From Citrobacter telavivensis (GTDB lineage: Bacteria > Pseudomonadota > Gammaproteobacteria > Enterobacterales > Enterobacteriaceae): a stretch of DNA of 64,000 nucleotides. Positions 44,579-53,021 of the stretch are shown here, piece by piece. How positions within the stretch are numbered: the stretch's first letter is position 1; every line of letters starts with the position of its first letter. The position numbers and the translations under genes are program-made. Under the pieces are notes generated by a model. That model was not told the DNA's origin, searched no databases, and saw only the letters and a list, made by a program, of their open reading frames with translations. Location: contig CP045205.1 in NCBI GenBank assembly GCA_009363175.1, forward strand, positions 5,381,432 through 5,445,431, written 5' to 3'.

Positions 44579-44960
44579 TTCGGCGAACTGTGCAGTCGGT
44601 TACAAAATGCAGAGACTCGGATGTTATTTGTGTGTTAGCGGTTGATTATCTTCCCTGATAAGACCAGTATTTAGCTGCCAATTGCTACGAAATCATTATA
44701 ATGTGCGACCTTGGCTCCCTGGACGGCGTTTTTAGACCGCTGAAAAGGTGACAATCGAGCATTGAAGGTATATTTTGTTTTTTGCCGGAGGATTGCAGCA
44801 AATCGCAGCATGTTAACCGACAAGTCTCACATAAATCGTTGAGGCGGAATATACCGGCGTCCAGGCAGGCAGAAGCCGTTTTGCCGTCGGGACTCACGCT
44901 TTACAGACAGCGCTTAACGCCTGTCACAATCACACTAAACAAAGAGTACGGAACCCACTC
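44579..44960. other. accB upstream and leader region
   Basis: A 382-bp gap holding the accBC promoter and a long leader of about 250 nt. In E. coli the accBC leader is part of AccB autoregulation. A 68-codon plus-strand open frame (44782-44988) runs into accB out of frame and is not supported. Confidence 0.6.
44675..44702 (+). promoter_or_regulatory. Candidate accBC promoter
   Basis: CTGCCA (44675-44680) and a perfect TATAAT (44697-44702), 16 bp apart, followed by GTGCGACC, a GC-rich discriminator that suits growth-rate or ppGpp control. The start of transcription would be near 44709. Confidence 0.55.
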
Positions 44961-45428
44961 ATGGATATTCGTAAGATTAAAAAACTGATCGAGCTGGTTG
45001 AAGAATCAGGCATCTCCGAACTGGAAATCTCTGAAGGCGAAGAGTCTGTACGCATCAGTCGCGCGGCGCCAGCAGGTAGCTTCCCGATGATGCAACAAGC
45101 CTACGCTGCACCAATGATGCAGCAGCAACCTGCTCTGTCTAACGCAGTTGCTCCGGCAGCAGAAGCGCCGGCTGCGGCAGCCGCAGAAATCAGTGGTCAC
45201 ATCGTACGTTCCCCAATGGTTGGTACTTTCTACCGCACCCCGAGCCCGGACGCAAAAGCGTTCATCGAAGTGGGTCAGAAAGTTAACGCAGGCGATACCC
45301 TGTGCATCGTTGAAGCCATGAAAATGATGAACCAGATCGAAGCGGACAAATCAGGTGTCGTGAAAGCCATCCTGGTCGAAAGTGGTCAACCGGTAGAATT
45401 TGACGAGCCGCTGGTCGTCATCGAGTAA
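44961..45428 (+). CDS. accB: Biotin carboxyl carrier protein of acetyl-CoA carboxylase
   Basis: AccB (155 aa) carries biotin between the biotin carboxylase AccC and the carboxyltransferase AccAD, making malonyl-CoA for fatty acids. An N-terminal dimerisation part (MDIRKIKKLIELVEESGISE) and a Pro/Ala-rich linker (AVAPAAEAPAAAAAE) lead to the biotinyl domain. The biotinylated Lys is in the VEAMKMMNQI motif near residue 121, preceded by the thumb region (GTFYRTPSPDAKAFIEVGQK). accC starts 10 bp later. Confidence 0.98.
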   Translation: MDIRKIKKLIELVEESGISELEISEGEESVRISRAAPAGSFPMMQQAYAAPMMQQQPALSNAVAPAAEAPAAAAAEISGHIVRSPMVGTFYRTPSPDAKAFIEVGQKVNAGDTLCIVEAMKMMNQIEADKSGVVKAILVESGQPVEFDEPLVVIE

Positions 45429-45438
45429 CGAGGCGAAC

Positions 45439-46788
45439 ATGCTGGATAAAATTGTTATCGCCAACCGCGGCGAGATTGCATTGCGAATTCTTCGTGCCTG
45501 TAAAGAACTGGGTATCAAGACTGTCGCTGTGCACTCAAGCGCGGATCGCGATTTAAAACACGTATTACTGGCGGATGAGACGGTTTGTATTGGCCCGGCT
45601 CCGTCCGTAAAAAGTTATCTGAACATCCCGGCTATCATCAGCGCCGCTGAAATCACCGGCGCGGTGGCGATTCACCCGGGTTATGGCTTCCTCTCTGAGA
45701 ACGCCAATTTTGCTGAACAGGTTGAACGTTCTGGCTTTATCTTCATCGGCCCGAAAGCTGACACCATCCGTCTGATGGGTGACAAAGTGTCGGCGATCAC
45801 CGCGATGAAGAAAGCTGGCGTCCCAACCGTACCGGGTTCTGACGGCCCTCTGACCGACGATATGGATGCTAACCGCGCCCATGCAAAACGCATCGGCTAC
45901 CCGGTTATCATCAAGGCGTCCGGCGGCGGCGGTGGTCGCGGTATGCGCGTAGTACGCGGCGATGCCGAACTGGCGCAATCCATCTCCATGACCAAAGCGG
46001 AAGCAAAAGCAGCTTTCAGCAACGACATGGTTTACATGGAGAAATACCTCGAGAACCCACGCCACATCGAAATTCAGGTGCTGGCTGACGGTCAGGGTAG
46101 CGCTATCTATCTGGCTGAGCGAGACTGCTCTATGCAGCGTCGTCACCAGAAAGTCGTCGAAGAGGCACCGGCACCGGGCATTACCCCGGAACTGCGTCGC
46201 TACATCGGTGAGCGTTGCGCGAAAGCGTGTGTGGATATCGGCTATCGTGGCGCAGGCACCTTTGAGTTCCTGTTCGAAAACGGCGAGTTCTATTTCATTG
46301 AAATGAACACCCGTATTCAGGTTGAACATCCGGTGACCGAAATGATCACCGGCGTTGACCTGATCAAAGAACAGCTGCGCATCGCGGCGGGTCAACCGCT
46401 GTCGATCAAGCAAGAAGAAGTGGTGGTCAAAGGCCATGCGGTGGAATGCCGTATCAACGCCGAAGATCCGAACACCTTCCTGCCGAGCCCGGGTAAAATC
46501 ACCCGTTTTCACGCGCCGGGTGGCTTTGGCGTACGTTGGGAATCGCATATCTATGCCGGTTACACCGTACCGCCATACTATGACTCAATGATCGGCAAGC
46601 TGATCTGCTACGGTGAAACTCGTGACGTGGCAATTGCCCGCATGAAGAACGCCCTGCAGGAACTGATCATCGACGGCATCAAAACCAACATTGATTTGCA
46701 GACCCGTATCATGAACGACGAGCACTTCCAGCATGGTGGAACCAACATCCACTATCTGGAGAAAAAACTCGGTCTTCAGGAAAAATAA
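45439..46788 (+). CDS. accC: Biotin carboxylase subunit of acetyl-CoA carboxylase
   Basis: AccC (449 aa) carboxylates biotin on AccB using ATP and bicarbonate. The start at 45439 (MLDKIVIANRGEIALRILRA) follows GAGGCGA. ATP-grasp fold: Gly-rich lid loop KASGGGGGRGMRVVRG near 160, conserved ERDCSMQRRHQKVVEEAP with the active-site residues near 235-250, and FYFIEMNTRIQVEHPVTE with metal-binding Glu and catalytic Arg near 285-295. A strong terminator follows. Confidence 0.98.
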   Translation: MLDKIVIANRGEIALRILRACKELGIKTVAVHSSADRDLKHVLLADETVCIGPAPSVKSYLNIPAIISAAEITGAVAIHPGYGFLSENANFAEQVERSGFIFIGPKADTIRLMGDKVSAITAMKKAGVPTVPGSDGPLTDDMDANRAHAKRIGYPVIIKASGGGGGRGMRVVRGDAELAQSISMTKAEAKAAFSNDMVYMEKYLENPRHIEIQVLADGQGSAIYLAERDCSMQRRHQKVVEEAPAPGITPELRRYIGERCAKACVDIGYRGAGTFEFLFENGEFYFIEMNTRIQVEHPVTEMITGVDLIKEQLRIAAGQPLSIKQEEVVVKGHAVECRINAEDPNTFLPSPGKITRFHAPGGFGVRWESHIYAGYTVPPYYDSMIGKLICYGETRDVAIARMKNALQELIIDGIKTNIDLQTRIMNDEHFQHGGTNIHYLEKKLGLQEK

Positions 46789-46803
46789 GACTGCATCAGC
46801 GTC

Positions 46804-46831
46804 AAAAGGCCGGATTTTCCGGCCTTTTTTT
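46804..46831 (+). terminator. Terminator after accC
   Basis: AAAGGCCGG / CCGGCCTTT stem with a 5-nt loop followed by TTTT, 17 bp past the accC stop. It is a strong intrinsic terminator and suggests that yhdT-panF-prmA has its own promoter in the 65 bp that follow or relies on read-through. Confidence 0.92.
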
Positions 46832-46896
46832 ATTTCTGGGGGTCGTCAATTCCATAAGGTACAATCCCCGCTTTCTTTTTTCACAAGGGACAAAAA

Positions 46897-47139
46897 ATGG
46901 ACAACCGTTTTGTTCAGGCCCACAAAGAGGCGCGCTGGGCGCTGTGGCTGACCCTTCTCTATCTGGCTGCGTGGTTAGTGGCTGCTTACTTACCTGATTC
47001 GGCGATCGGCTTTACCGGTCTGCCACACTGGTTTGAACTGGCCTGTCTGCTGACGCCGCTGATCTTCATTTTACTGTGCTGGGCCATGGTGAAATTTATC
47101 TACCGTGACATTCCCCTGGAGGATGACGATGCAGCTTGA
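46897..47139 (+). CDS. yhdT: Small inner-membrane protein YhdT
   Basis: Protein of 80 aa of the DUF997 family with two membrane helices (WLTLLYLAAWLVAAYL and FELACLLTPLIFILLCWAMV) and an acidic C-terminus (PLEDDDAA). It nearly always precedes panF, and its last 11 bases overlap the panF start. It probably supports PanF; function is unproven. Confidence 0.93.
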   Translation: MDNRFVQAHKEARWALWLTLLYLAAWLVAAYLPDSAIGFTGLPHWFELACLLTPLIFILLCWAMVKFIYRDIPLEDDDAA

Positions 47140-48580
47140 AGTCATTCTGCCGCTGATTGCCTATCTGGTCGTGGTGTTTGGCCTTTCTGTCTACGCCATG
47201 CGTAAACGGCAAACCGGCACCTTTCTGAATGAATATTTCCTTGGCAGTCGCTCAATGGGCGGGATCGTGCTGGCGATGACGCTGACCGCGACCTACATCA
47301 GCGCTAGCTCGTTTATTGGCGGGCCTGGTGCTGCCTATAAATATGGGTTGGGCTGGGTACTGCTGGCCATGATTCAGCTCCCCGCCGTCTGGCTATCGCT
47401 GGGGATCCTTGGCAAGAAATTCGCTATCCTTGCCCGTCGCTATAATGCCGTCACCCTCAACGATATGCTGTTTGCCCGCTACCAGAGTCGCCTTCTGGTG
47501 TGGCTGGCGAGCCTCAGTCTGTTAGTGGCGTTTGTCGGCGCCATGACCGTACAATTCATCGGTGGCGCGCGCCTGCTGGAAACCGCCGCAGGTATTCCCT
47601 ATGAAACAGGCCTGCTGATTTTCGGCGTCAGCATTGCGCTGTATACCGCGTTCGGCGGCTTTCGTGCCAGCGTGCTTAACGACACGATGCAGGGACTGGT
47701 GATGCTGATTGGCACCATCGTGCTGCTGGTGGGTATCGTGCACGCCGCTGGCGGCCTGAGCCATGCCGTAGAGACCTTAAACGCCATCGACCCGAAACTG
47801 GTTTCGCCACAGGGTGCCGATGACATTCTGTCTCCGGCCTTTATGACCTCATTCTGGGTGTTGGTGTGCTTTGGCGTGGTTGGCCTGCCGCATACGGCTG
47901 TGCGCAGCATCTCCTACAAAGACAGCAAAGCTGTACACCGGGGGATTATCATCGGCACCATCGTGGTGGCAATCCTGATGTTCGGTATGCACCTTGCCGG
48001 CGCGCTAGGGCGAGCGGTGATCCCCGACCTGACGGTGCCGGATCTGGTTATCCCAACGCTAATGGTGAAAGTGCTGCCGCCTTTTGCCGCCGGGATCTTC
48101 CTTGCCGCGCCGATGGCGGCCATTATGTCGACGATCAACGCCCAATTGCTGCAAAGTTCCGCTACGATCATTAAAGATCTCTATCTCAACATCCGCCCGG
48201 AGCAGTTACAGAATGAGACGCGACTGAAGCGAATGTCGGCAATGATCACCCTGATCTTAGGCGCGCTATTACTGCTTGCCGCCTGGAAACCGCCAGAGAT
48301 GATTATCTGGCTGAACCTGCTGGCCTTTGGCGGGCTGGAAGCCGTGTTCTTATGGCCGCTGGTGCTCGGCCTTTACTGGGAGCGCGCGAACGCGAGCGGT
48401 GCACTGAGTGCGATGATTGTCGGCGGCGTTCTGTACGCGATTCTCGCCACCTTTAACGTTCAGTACCTGGGCTTCCACCCGATTGTGCCCTCGCTACTGT
48501 TAAGTTTGTTGGCTTTCCTGGTTGGAAACCGTTTCGGTTCTCCTGCCCCGCAAGTCGCTGTATTGTCTACTGATAAATAA
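47129..48580 (+). CDS. panF: Sodium/pantothenate symporter
   Basis: PanF (483 aa) imports pantothenate, the precursor of coenzyme A, with sodium. It has the SSS-family fold with about 13 helices and family blocks FLNEYFLGSRSMGGIVLAMT, TYISASSFIGGPGAAYKYGL and ALYTAFGGFRASVLNDTMQG. The start at 47129 (MQLEVILPL) has GGAGG 7 bp upstream, inside the end of yhdT, and matches the K-12 length. Confidence 0.96.
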   Translation: MQLEVILPLIAYLVVVFGLSVYAMRKRQTGTFLNEYFLGSRSMGGIVLAMTLTATYISASSFIGGPGAAYKYGLGWVLLAMIQLPAVWLSLGILGKKFAILARRYNAVTLNDMLFARYQSRLLVWLASLSLLVAFVGAMTVQFIGGARLLETAAGIPYETGLLIFGVSIALYTAFGGFRASVLNDTMQGLVMLIGTIVLLVGIVHAAGGLSHAVETLNAIDPKLVSPQGADDILSPAFMTSFWVLVCFGVVGLPHTAVRSISYKDSKAVHRGIIIGTIVVAILMFGMHLAGALGRAVIPDLTVPDLVIPTLMVKVLPPFAAGIFLAAPMAAIMSTINAQLLQSSATIIKDLYLNIRPEQLQNETRLKRMSAMITLILGALLLLAAWKPPEMIIWLNLLAFGGLEAVFLWPLVLGLYWERANASGALSAMIVGGVLYAILATFNVQYLGFHPIVPSLLLSLLAFLVGNRFGSPAPQVAVLSTDK

Positions 48581-48591
48581 AGAGTTTTGCC

Positions 48592-49473
48592 ATGCCATGG
48601 ATCCAATTAAAACTGAATACGACGGGCGCTAACGCGGAAGAGTTGAGCGATGCCCTGATGGAAGCGGGTTCCGTTTCCATCACCTTCCAGGACACGCACG
48701 ACACGCCGGTTTTTGAGCCATTGCCGGGCGAAACCCGCCTGTGGGGCGACACTGACGTCATTGGTCTGTTTGATGCAGAAACCGACATGAAAGACGTCGT
48801 CGCCATCCTGGAACAACATCCGCTGTTGGGTGTCGGTTTCACGCACAAAATCGAACAACTGGAAGACAAGGACTGGGAACGCGAGTGGATGGATAACTTC
48901 CACCCGATGCGTTTTGGTGAACGCCTGTGGATCTGCCCAAGCTGGCGCGATGTGCCGGATGAGAACGCGGTCAACGTCATGCTCGACCCCGGCCTGGCAT
49001 TTGGTACCGGCACCCATCCCACCACCTCACTGTGCCTGCAGTGGCTCGACGGCCTCGATTTAACCGGCAAGACCGTCATCGACTTTGGCTGCGGTTCTGG
49101 CATCCTGGCGATTGCCGCGCTGAAACTGGGCGCAGCGAAAGCGATCGGTATCGATATCGACCCGCAGGCGATTCAGGCCAGTCGTGATAACGCCCAGCGT
49201 AACGGCGTGTCAGAACGTCTGGAACTCTACCTGCCGCAGGATCAGCCAGACGCGATGAAAGCCGACGTGGTGGTCGCCAACATCCTGGCAGGCCCATTAC
49301 GCGAACTGGCACCGTTAATCAGCGTGCTGCCCGTTACAGGCGGTCTGCTGGGTCTTTCCGGTATCCTTGCCAGTCAGGCCGACAGCGTGTGCGAAGCCTA
49401 TGCCGATCTCTTCACCCTCGATCCGGTCGTTGAGAAAGAAGAATGGTGCCGCATTACCGGTCGTAAGCAGTAA
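48592..49473 (+). CDS. prmA: Ribosomal protein L11 methyltransferase
   Basis: PrmA (293 aa) trimethylates several amino groups of ribosomal protein L11. An N-terminal substrate-recognition domain (residues 1-60) joins an AdoMet-dependent domain with motif I VIDFGCGSGILAIAALKLGA near 160, the acidic AIGIDIDPQAI strand, and the NPPF-like VVANILAGPLREL near 230. It follows panF by 11 bp and ends in a terminator. Confidence 0.97.
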   Translation: MPWIQLKLNTTGANAEELSDALMEAGSVSITFQDTHDTPVFEPLPGETRLWGDTDVIGLFDAETDMKDVVAILEQHPLLGVGFTHKIEQLEDKDWEREWMDNFHPMRFGERLWICPSWRDVPDENAVNVMLDPGLAFGTGTHPTTSLCLQWLDGLDLTGKTVIDFGCGSGILAIAALKLGAAKAIGIDIDPQAIQASRDNAQRNGVSERLELYLPQDQPDAMKADVVVANILAGPLRELAPLISVLPVTGGLLGLSGILASQADSVCEAYADLFTLDPVVEKEEWCRITGRKQ

Positions 49474-49482
49474 TCTTCCCAG

Positions 49483-49512
49483 AAACGTGGTCTCATCGCA
49501 GGCCACGTTTTT
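49483..49512 (+). terminator. Terminator after prmA
   Basis: AAACGTGG / CCACGTTT stem with a 12-nt loop and TTTTT, 9 bp after the prmA stop. It separates prmA from the carbonic anhydrase gene, which must then have its own promoter. Confidence 0.75.
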
Positions 49513-49616
49513 CCGCATTTTCAATACACACGCCTGTATCTTCCCGCGCTAAAATAGTCGCATAACTCATTGAAGTTACGAATATAAAAATCTATTTTAT
49601 TTAATGGAAGAATATT

Positions 49617-50357
49617 ATGAAGCCATTTTTGAGCAAGGCAGCACTCCTGGCGTTAAGCATTATGCCGTTTACCGCGATGGCGTCGCACTGGAGCTATGAA
49701 GGTGAAGGCTCTCCGGAACACTGGAGCTCCCTCAATGAAGAATATAAAACCTGCCAGGCAGGCATGAACCAATCCCCGATTAACATTGAGACCACGCTTA
49801 AAGCACATATATCTCCACTCAGTATTCACTACTCCGATGGCCCGATAACGCTTCTCAATAATGGGCATACGATTCAGGCCGGACTGAAAAACACTACTGC
49901 GGATACTGTATCAATAGATGGTGTCCCCTTCACGTTGCAACAGTTCCACTTTCACACCCCGAGCGAAAACACCCTACACGGAAAACATTACGCGATGGAG
50001 ATGCATCTTGTGCACAAAGATGCAAAAGGGGCGGTGGCGGTCGTCGCAGTCATGTTCGATAAAGGGGCGGCCAACGCAGAGCTGGAAAAGCTCTGGGCAA
50101 CAATGCCTGAAAAAGCGGAGCAAGACGTGAAAATCACCGCGCAGATGGACCTCAACGCCTTGCTGCCTAAGGATAAAACCTACTGGCGTTTCAGTGGTTC
50201 GCTCACAACTCCTCCCTGTTCTGAGGGCGTGACCTGGCTTGTCCTTAAACATCCTCTGACGCTCTCCACTGCACAACTGGAGAAATTTACTCACACCATG
50301 CATCACGATAACAGTCGCCCAACACAGCCGCTCAACGGTCGGGTAGTGGTTGAATAA
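49617..50357 (+). CDS. cah: Periplasmic alpha-class carbonic anhydrase
   Basis: Protein of 246 aa that hydrates carbon dioxide to bicarbonate in the periplasm. A signal peptide ends near residue 22 (AALLALSIMPFTAMA|S). The alpha-CA signature is clear: WSYEGEGSPEHWSSL, NQSPINIET, and the zinc His residues in QQFHFHTPSEN and MEMHLVHKD, with the conserved LTTPPCSEGVTWLVLK near the end. GC content by eye is about 48 percent, lower than prmA next door (about 60 in a sampled line). K-12 has no alpha-CA here; it lies between prmA and dusB like an insertion. Symbol follows common usage. Confidence 0.92.
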   Translation: MKPFLSKAALLALSIMPFTAMASHWSYEGEGSPEHWSSLNEEYKTCQAGMNQSPINIETTLKAHISPLSIHYSDGPITLLNNGHTIQAGLKNTTADTVSIDGVPFTLQQFHFHTPSENTLHGKHYAMEMHLVHKDAKGAVAVVAVMFDKGAANAELEKLWATMPEKAEQDVKITAQMDLNALLPKDKTYWRFSGSLTTPPCSEGVTWLVLKHPLTLSTAQLEKFTHTMHHDNSRPTQPLNGRVVVE

Positions 50358-50411
50358 TCCCTTCACTGCACAATCATCTGCTGAAATGAGAGCATAGTCA
50401 CATTAAGTCAC

Positions 50412-50442
50412 GATAATCTGCTGATTAATTCAGCAGATTATC
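50412..50442. terminator. Long perfect inverted repeat after cah
   Basis: GATAATCTGCTGA (50412-50424) and its exact complement TCAGCAGATTATC (50430-50442), loop TTAAT, 54 bp after the cah stop. There is no T run. The core AATCATCTGCTGA also occurs at 50372-50384, 40 bp upstream. It is either the cah terminator or an operator-like palindrome. Confidence 0.55.
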
Positions 50443-50613
50443 TTGTCAGCCCCCGTCGTTGCGAAGAAAAAATGAGAAGTTACGCAAAATTATACGCGTA
50501 CAGATTTTCGTCACATTTTTATAACGCAATGATTTGTATGGCTAATTATTTAATGGCGTTTACTTTAACGGCGATTCTTTGATCCACCTCAGAGGATTGG
50601 TTAAAGTTTGGCC

Positions 50614-50642
50614 TTTCATCTCGTGCAAAAAATGCGTAATAT
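50614..50642 (+). promoter_or_regulatory. dusB-fis promoter
   Basis: TTTCAT (50614-50619) and TAATAT (50637-50642), 17 bp apart, then ACGCCGCC, a GC-rich discriminator. The same arrangement is known at the E. coli fis promoter, which is strongly growth-phase and ppGpp controlled. Transcription would begin near 50650, giving a leader of about 32 nt. Confidence 0.8.
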
Positions 50643-50681
50643 ACGCCGCCTTGCAGTCACAGTATGGTCATTTCTTAACTC

Positions 50682-51647
50682 ATGCGCATCGGACAATACC
50701 AGCTTAGAAATCGCCTGATTGCAGCGCCCATGGCTGGCATCACTGACAGACCTTTTCGGACGCTGTGTTATGAGATGGGAGCCGGATTGACCGTATCCGA
50801 GATGATGTCGTCTAACCCGCAGGTTTGGGAAAGCGATAAGTCCCGTTTACGGATGGTGCACGTTGATGAGCCAGGAATTCGCACGGTGCAAATTGCCGGT
50901 AGCGATCCTGTTGAGATGGCCGATGCCGCACGGATTAACGTGGAAAGCGGCGCCCAGATTATTGATATTAATATGGGGTGCCCGGCTAAAAAAGTGAATC
51001 GCAAGCTCGCAGGTTCAGCCCTCTTGCAGTACCCGGATTTAGTGAAGTCGATACTAACCGGGGTGGTTAATGCAGTGGACGTTCCTGTGACCCTGAAGAT
51101 TCGCACCGGCTGGGCTCCGGAACACCGTAACTGCGTAGAGATTGCCCAACTGGCTGAAGACTGTGGCATTCAGGCTCTGACCATTCATGGACGCACCCGT
51201 GCCTGTTTGTTCAATGGAGACGCTGAGTACGACAGTATTCGGGCAGTTAAGCAGAAAGTTTCCATTCCGGTTATCGCGAATGGTGACATTACTGACCCGC
51301 TTAAAGCCAGAGCTGTGCTTGACTATACGGGGGCTGATGCCCTGATGATAGGCCGCGCAGCTCAGGGAAGACCCTGGATCTTTCGGGAAATCCAGCATTA
51401 TCTGGACACTGGGGAGTTGCTATCCCCCCTGCCTCTGGCAGAGGTTAAGCGCTTGCTTTGTGCGCATGTTCGGGAACTGCATGACTTTTATGGCCAGGCA
51501 AAAGGGTACCGAATCGCGCGTAAACACGTCTCCTGGTATCTCCAGGAGCACGCTCCAAATGACCAGTTTCGGCGCACATTCAACGCCATTGAGGATGCCA
51601 GCGAACAGCTGGAGGCGTTGGAGGCATACTTCGAAAATTTTGCGTAA
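50682..51647 (+). CDS. dusB: tRNA-dihydrouridine synthase B
   Basis: DusB (321 aa) is an FMN enzyme that reduces U17 in tRNA D-loops. TIM-barrel residues: APMAGITDRPFRTLCYEMGA at the N-terminus, the catalytic Cys in IIDINMGCPAKKVNRKLAGS near residue 98, TLKIRTGW, LTIHGRTRACLF and MIGRAAQGRPWIF. No clear Shine-Dalgarno precedes the ATG. It is co-transcribed with fis, which starts 25 bp after its stop. Confidence 0.97.
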   Translation: MRIGQYQLRNRLIAAPMAGITDRPFRTLCYEMGAGLTVSEMMSSNPQVWESDKSRLRMVHVDEPGIRTVQIAGSDPVEMADAARINVESGAQIIDINMGCPAKKVNRKLAGSALLQYPDLVKSILTGVVNAVDVPVTLKIRTGWAPEHRNCVEIAQLAEDCGIQALTIHGRTRACLFNGDAEYDSIRAVKQKVSIPVIANGDITDPLKARAVLDYTGADALMIGRAAQGRPWIFREIQHYLDTGELLSPLPLAEVKRLLCAHVRELHDFYGQAKGYRIARKHVSWYLQEHAPNDQFRRTFNAIEDASEQLEALEAYFENFA

Positions 51648-51672
51648 ACAGAAATAAAGAGCTGACAGAACT

Positions 51673-51969
51673 ATGTTCGAACAACGCGTAAATTCTGACG
51701 TACTGACCGTTTCTACCGTTAACTCTCAGGATCAGGTAACCCAAAAACCCCTGCGTGACTCGGTTAAACAGGCACTGAAGAACTATTTTGCTCAACTGAA
51801 CGGTCAGGATGTTAATGACCTCTATGAGCTGGTACTGGCTGAAGTAGAACAGCCCCTGTTGGACATGGTGATGCAATACACCCGTGGTAACCAGACCCGT
51901 GCTGCTCTGATGATGGGCATCAACCGTGGTACGCTGCGTAAAAAATTGAAAAAATACGGCATGAACTAA
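51673..51969 (+). CDS. fis: Nucleoid protein Fis
   Basis: Fis (98 aa) is the DNA-bending nucleoid protein abundant in early growth; it activates rRNA promoters and aids inversion and excision reactions. The N-terminal beta-hairpin arm that contacts invertases is in residues 11-26, and the C-terminal HTH is [20 protein letters not shown]. The sequence appears fully conserved with K-12 as I remember it. Second gene of dusB-fis. Confidence 0.98.
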
Positions 51970-51993
51970 TCTCGATTAGCTAATTGCTTGTTT

Positions 51994-52031
51994 AAAAAGG
52001 CGCTACTCGGCATGGGGAAGCGCCTTTTTTA
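51994..52031 (+). terminator. Terminator after fis
   Basis: AAAAGGCGC / GCGCCTTTT stem with a 14-nt loop followed by TT, starting 25 bp after the fis stop. Confidence 0.85.
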
Positions 52032-52054
52032 TACGCATCTTTTGTGGAGCAGGT

Positions 52055-52939
52055 ATGAACTCACGATTTGAACCACAGTACTTTGGTGATGAATCCGCGT
52101 CGATCGTCCACGGAGATGCGCTGACAGAACTCAAAAAACTCCCCGCTGAAAGCGTCGATTTAATCTTTGCCGACCCGCCTTACAATATCGGAAAGGATTT
52201 TGACGGCATGGTGGAGTCCTGGGACGAAGGCGTCTTCCTGGGCTGGCTGTTTGCGTGCATAGAAGAGTGCCATCGGGTACTGAAAAAACAGGGCACGATG
52301 TACATCATGAACAGTACCGAAAACATGCCGCATATCGATCTCAAATGCAGAACGCTGTTTACCATCAAAAGCCGGATCGTCTGGTCTTATGACAGTTCAG
52401 GCGTACAGGCGAAGAAATTCTTTGGCTCAATGTATGAACCCATCCTGATGATGGTCAAAGATGCCAGACAGTACACATTCAACAGTGACGCCATTCTGGT
52501 CGAGACCAAAACCGGCGCGCAAAGAGCGCTAATCGACTACCGTAAAAACCCGCCACAGCCATACAACACGCAAAAAGTTCCGGGCAACGTGTGGGAATTC
52601 CCCCGCGTACGATATTTGATGGATGAATATGAAAACCATCCGACGCAAAAACCTATCGCCCTGTTAAAGCGGATCATTCTGGCCTCCTCAAATCCTGGCG
52701 ATACGGTGCTGGATCCCTTCGCTGGCAGCTTTACGACAGGTGCCGTGGCCGTGGAATCGGGGCGTAAATTCATCGGCATTGACGTCAATAACGAGTATGT
52801 GAAGATGGGGCTCAGGCGGCTGAACATCAGCTCACACTACTCCCCGGAAGAGCTGACGAAAGTCAAAAAGAGAAAGACTAAAAACCTGTCGAAAAAGAGC
52901 CGAACGGCATCGGATGTGGTGAAGATCACAGCAAAGTAA
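52055..52939 (+). CDS. yhdJ: DNA adenine methyltransferase YhdJ
   Basis: YhdJ (294 aa) is an orphan N6-adenine methyltransferase; the E. coli enzyme methylates ATGCAT. The catalytic motif IV LIFADPPYNIGKDF is near residue 45, and AdoMet-binding motif I VLDPFAGSFTTGAVA near 225, the order of beta-class enzymes. GGAGCAGG ribosome binding site. No restriction enzyme gene lies nearby. It is dispensable in E. coli laboratory strains. Confidence 0.95.
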   Translation: MNSRFEPQYFGDESASIVHGDALTELKKLPAESVDLIFADPPYNIGKDFDGMVESWDEGVFLGWLFACIEECHRVLKKQGTMYIMNSTENMPHIDLKCRTLFTIKSRIVWSYDSSGVQAKKFFGSMYEPILMMVKDARQYTFNSDAILVETKTGAQRALIDYRKNPPQPYNTQKVPGNVWEFPRVRYLMDEYENHPTQKPIALLKRIILASSNPGDTVLDPFAGSFTTGAVAVESGRKFIGIDVNNEYVKMGLRRLNISSHYSPEELTKVKKRKTKNLSKKSRTASDVVKITAK

Positions 52940-52960
52940 AAGCATTGTAATCCTGCTTTT
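52938..52960 (+). terminator. Weak hairpin after yhdJ
   Basis: AAAAGCA / TGCTTTT with a 9-nt loop, overlapping the yhdJ stop. The stem is only 7 bp and AT-rich, so termination is uncertain. Confidence 0.35.
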
Positions 52961-53021
52961 CTGAACGCGTTTTTCGTGTATATTTCCTGCACGCTTGGGC
53001 ATGAATACACAGGATTTAGCA

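Larger units (their letters stand above)
50358..50681. other. cah-dusB intergenic region
   Basis: A 324-bp gap. The first 85 bp contain a 13-bp-arm inverted repeat after cah; the rest is AT-rich upstream sequence of the dusB-fis promoter, where Fis and IHF sites would be expected. I did not map such sites by eye. Confidence 0.6.

Noticed and set aside
44782..44988. 68-codon plus-strand frame in the accB leader
   Set aside because: Overlaps the accB start in another frame and lies in the known long leader; no ribosome binding site. A leader peptide cannot be excluded but has no support.
45565..46548. 327-codon minus-strand open frame opposite accC
   Set aside because: Shadow of a strongly codon-biased gene; no family features and no ribosome binding site.
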